Assembly (NCBI GenBank): GCA_002363515.1
Contig: DEVX01000024.1
Coordinates: 1-13,129, forward strand
Direction of reading: 5' to 3'
DNA: 13,129 nucleotides
DNA from: Candidatus Saccharibacteria bacterium UBA3225
Lineage (GTDB): Bacteria; Patescibacteriota; Saccharimonadia; Saccharimonadales; Saccharimonadaceae
The position numbers were made by a program, and so were the translations under genes. Below are positions 11,582-13,129 of the stretch, piece by piece (position 1 is the stretch's first letter; each line of letters opens with the position of its first letter). Under the pieces are notes generated by a model. It was not told the DNA's origin and did not search any database. It saw only the letters and a list, made by a program, of their open reading frames with translations.

Positions 11582-11609
11582 TGACTTTTTAATATGTTTA
11601 TGCTATAAT
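11581..11609 (+). promoter_or_regulatory. Strong sigma70-type promoter for the 134-aa membrane protein gene
   Basis: TTGACT (11581-11586), a 17-nt spacer and TATAAT (11604-11609) preceded by TGC. The predicted start near 11616 leaves a leader of about 175 nt. It is the closest match to consensus in the window. Confidence 0.88.
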
Positions 11610-11615
11610 TAAGTT

Positions 11616-11790
11616 ATAGCTACCTAGTAAGTAGTTAAGAGCATTCAAAGAGTCATGTTTTATAAGTTCTAGTTAATACCTCTATGGTTCGAGCTAGCGT
11701 CTGACTTCTATAAACTTCGTATAGTAGTCAAACGCTGGCCCGAATTTCTGATGGGCCGCGAGAAACTATTCTGAGCCCAAGGAGGTTATT
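11616..11790 (+). promoter_or_regulatory. Structured 5' leader of the 134-aa membrane protein gene
   Basis: Hairpin A has arms 11696-11712 and 11720-11736, with 15 of 17 positions paired and a 7-nt loop. It is followed directly by hairpin B (GGCCC 11737-11741 with GGGCC 11753-11757). The GGGC of hairpin B could instead pair with GCCC at 11775-11778, which adjoins the AAGGAGG ribosome binding site (11779-11785). That gives two possible exclusive folds. Neither hairpin is followed by a T-run, so control of translation is more likely than attenuation. No known riboswitch class is recognised. Confidence 0.5.
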
Positions 11791-12195
11791 ATGAAAAGAA
11801 GATTTGAAGAAATCAATATCACGCATGAGGATTGGTTACACGTCTATGGGCGTTACAAATCTGACGGCACCGATCACGAGGCTGGCGATCTTGTCATGCT
11901 GCCGAAGAACGTGCTCGCTCGGATCCTCGACTGGATTGATGACATGGTCGTGACCCACAACGGAGCTTTCTACGGAGCAATTACGGCATTCTGCCTGATC
12001 GGCGTGATCGTATTCGGAAAGCTTTTTTTCGAGCTGGACCCCTGGACATGGGGCGTGAGCGGCGACGTCATCTTTGTTGCCATAGTCACTGCGGTATACG
12101 TAATCCTGGCTGCCCTGTTTGCATACTGGTGGATCAGCGAGTCAATTATTCCGTGGGCGCAGCTGAAAGCCTACGAGGCTAAAAGCAAGGCATGA
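11791..12195 (+). CDS. 134-aa two-helix membrane protein of unknown function
   Basis: The ATG follows AAGGAGG with 5 nt spacing, the best ribosome binding site in the window. The first 55 residues are soluble and charged (MKRRFEEINITHEDWLHVYG). Two membrane helices follow at about 58-80 and 92-115, then a short polar tail. I do not recognise the family. A strong promoter, a long folded leader, a strong ribosome binding site and a terminator point to high but controlled expression, perhaps as an abundant envelope or stress protein (inference). It stops with TGA, so the standard code applies. Its third codon positions are more GC-rich than those of the DUF262 gene next to it. Confidence 0.85.
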   Translation: MKRRFEEINITHEDWLHVYGRYKSDGTDHEAGDLVMLPKNVLARILDWIDDMVVTHNGAFYGAITAFCLIGVIVFGKLFFELDPWTWGVSGDVIFVAIVTAVYVILAALFAYWWISESIIPWAQLKAYEAKSKA

Positions 12196-12278
12196 ACACT
12201 TGCTCCTGACGGAGCGTCTTCAATAACATGACCCAACCACCCCCCCCCGGAAGAAAGGTTTGCTAACTAGCGATACCC

Positions 12279-12297
12279 GCCCCTTCCGGGGCTTTTT
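12279..12297 (+). terminator. Rho-independent terminator of the membrane protein gene
   Basis: GCCCC (12279-12283), TTCC loop, GGGGC (12288-12292), then TTTTT (12293-12297). A longer alternative exists: CCCCGGAAG (12245-12253) pairs perfectly with CTTCCGGGG (12283-12291), also directly before the T-run. A small GCTCC/GGAGC hairpin (12202-12215) follows the stop codon. A run of nine C (12240-12248) lies in between. Confidence 0.85.
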
Positions 12298-12307
12298 CAT
12301 GCAAAAA

Positions 12308-13030
12308 TTAATTACTAAAAATAGCATTAGCTACTGGTGGCTCGGGCGCTTTTGGCGACGCAGTAGGCGTAACCGGCGTTAGTGGGATAAAATTAGGATC
12401 ATTCAAGAAAGGGTTTTCTTGGGGGCTTGCTGTTGACGGAGTCATCTGAATTGTTTCCGTATGGTCATCAATCTCGCCGCTCGCTGCTTGATTGGTTACT
12501 AATTGCTGAGATACAGGCGCAGCCTGAGGTGTAGGATTATTTATTGGTTCTGCTGGGACGATAGGTTCCGAAGGAGCAATAGGCTCGACGGACTCGTCTC
12601 CCGTTGCTATGCCGCCCCCATCGGGCGAATACATGAGTGGCGGAAGAGCGTCTTCCGAAGGTTGCTCGATAACCGCGTCGGCAGGAATAGACAACTCAAT
12701 CGCATCAGCGGTCAAAGTAATTGCGCCTTGGTCGCTTTCTACATTAACGCTACCGCCATCATCAATCTGGACGTTCTTAATCCAAAAGCCAAGTGGTATA
12801 TCAATAGTCATGCTGATATTGGAAATGCGCGAGAAGGTCAAGTACCAAATTCTACCGCTATTTTCGTGCGGCCAATCTTCGCCATCAATCACCTCCTCAA
12901 TCGAAAATGCCAAACCAGAGCTATCGAATTGCAAATTCCCCAATGCGAAGCCACTAAATCCCCCCACTGTCTCCACGTACTGCCTGATTTCTTCTATATC
13001 GGTTACGATTTGGTATCCATCCTGCTCCAT
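12308..13030 (-). CDS. 240-aa protein with beta-rich N-terminus and Pro-rich tail
   Basis: I do not recognise this protein. The first 120 residues look folded and beta-rich (GFALGNLQFDSSGLAFSIEE, GRIWYLTFSRI, AITLTADAIELSIPA). Residues about 125-240 are low-complexity and rich in Pro, Ser, Thr, Ala, Glu and Gln (VEPIAPSEPIVPAEPI, PLTPVTPTASPKAPEPP), and are surely disordered. There is no signal peptide, membrane helix or cysteine pair. The ATG at 13028-13030 follows TAAGGGA about 5 nt upstream. It lies 37 bp after the stop of a Gly-rich protein on the same strand, so the two may share a transcript. A scaffold or binding role is possible but unproven. Confidence 0.8.
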   Translation of the reverse strand: MEQDGYQIVTDIEEIRQYVETVGGFSGFALGNLQFDSSGLAFSIEEVIDGEDWPHENSGRIWYLTFSRISNISMTIDIPLGFWIKNVQIDDGGSVNVESDQGAITLTADAIELSIPADAVIEQPSEDALPPLMYSPDGGGIATGDESVEPIAPSEPIVPAEPINNPTPQAAPVSQQLVTNQAASGEIDDHTETIQMTPSTASPQENPFLNDPNFIPLTPVTPTASPKAPEPPVANAIFSN

Positions 13031-13067
13031 AATATTCCCTTACTAATAATATTTTAACATAAGCATT

Positions 13068-13129
13068 TTAGAAACTTCGCGAAGAGCCGCCGCCGCCTGA
13101 GCGACCGCCACCACCAGAGTGTCCGCCGC
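13068..13129 (-). CDS. C-terminal end of a Gly/Ser-rich protein (partial)
   Basis: A minus-strand frame enters from the window's right edge and stops at TAA 13068-13070. The visible tail is GGHSGGGGRSGGGGSSRSF. Gly/Ser-rich tails like this end several membrane-anchored families, such as DUF2207 and TPM-domain proteins, in CPR and Gram-positive bacteria. The family cannot be fixed from 20 residues. It is probably cotranscribed with the 240-aa gene downstream. Confidence 0.6.
   Translation of the reverse strand, partial: GGHSGGGGRSGGGGSSRSF

Overview
The window most resembles a small-genome member of the Candidate Phyla Radiation, probably Candidatus Saccharibacteria (TM7). The reasons are a moderate, slightly AT-rich composition, compact genes, a trigger factor with a Lys/Ala-rich tail, TGA used as a normal stop, and many small unrecognised proteins. 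This is an inference from protein style, not a proven assignment. Promoters are unusually easy to read: nine of the ten located have an extended -10 (TGN followed by TATAAT or a near match). Four coding genes start 6-7 nt after the -10, which predicts leaderless mRNAs.

Layout. 1-228: a small Cys/His protein. 229-473: no recognisable gene. 474-1844: trigger factor and its terminator, minus strand. 1888-3483: a GlcD/D-lactate dehydrogenase-like FAD oxidoreductase, minus strand. 3604-4008: a Cys-rich unknown protein, minus strand, with a textbook promoter. 4146-4230: tRNA-Leu(UAG), plus strand. 4265-4459 and 9544-9739: two direct copies of a structured repeat of about 195 bp, with a 54-bp identical core and compensatory changes in a hairpin. 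4451-9418, between the copies: an accessory block. It holds a two-helix membrane protein overlapping an MmeI-like type IIG/IIL restriction-modification enzyme (minus); a membrane-anchored DUF2726 nuclease-fold protein with a 55-aa follower (plus); a possible 56-aa protein (minus); and a stand-alone nuclease resembling CdiA C-terminal tRNase toxins (minus). 9785-11563: a DUF262 plus HNH (GmrSD-like, type IV restriction) protein, just outside the second repeat. 11564-12300: a strong promoter, a 175-nt structured leader, a two-helix 134-aa membrane protein and a terminator. 12308-13030: an unknown protein with a Pro-rich tail. 13068-13129: the C-terminal end of a Gly-rich protein.

The central part reads as a defence island beside a tRNA gene. 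It has a self-contained restriction-modification enzyme, a DUF262/HNH nuclease against modified DNA, two PD-(D/E)XK-type nuclease candidates and two membrane components. The repeats bound the accessory genes tightly: the first copy runs into the stop codon of the membrane-protein gene, and the second lies just beyond the start of the CdiA-CT-like gene. This suggests a cassette exchanged by recombination, or a mobile structured element that landed twice. The repeat element is the strongest candidate for something undescribed. Next are the probable ATA start codon of the restriction-modification gene, the leaderless promoter architecture, and the orphan CdiA-CT-like nuclease.
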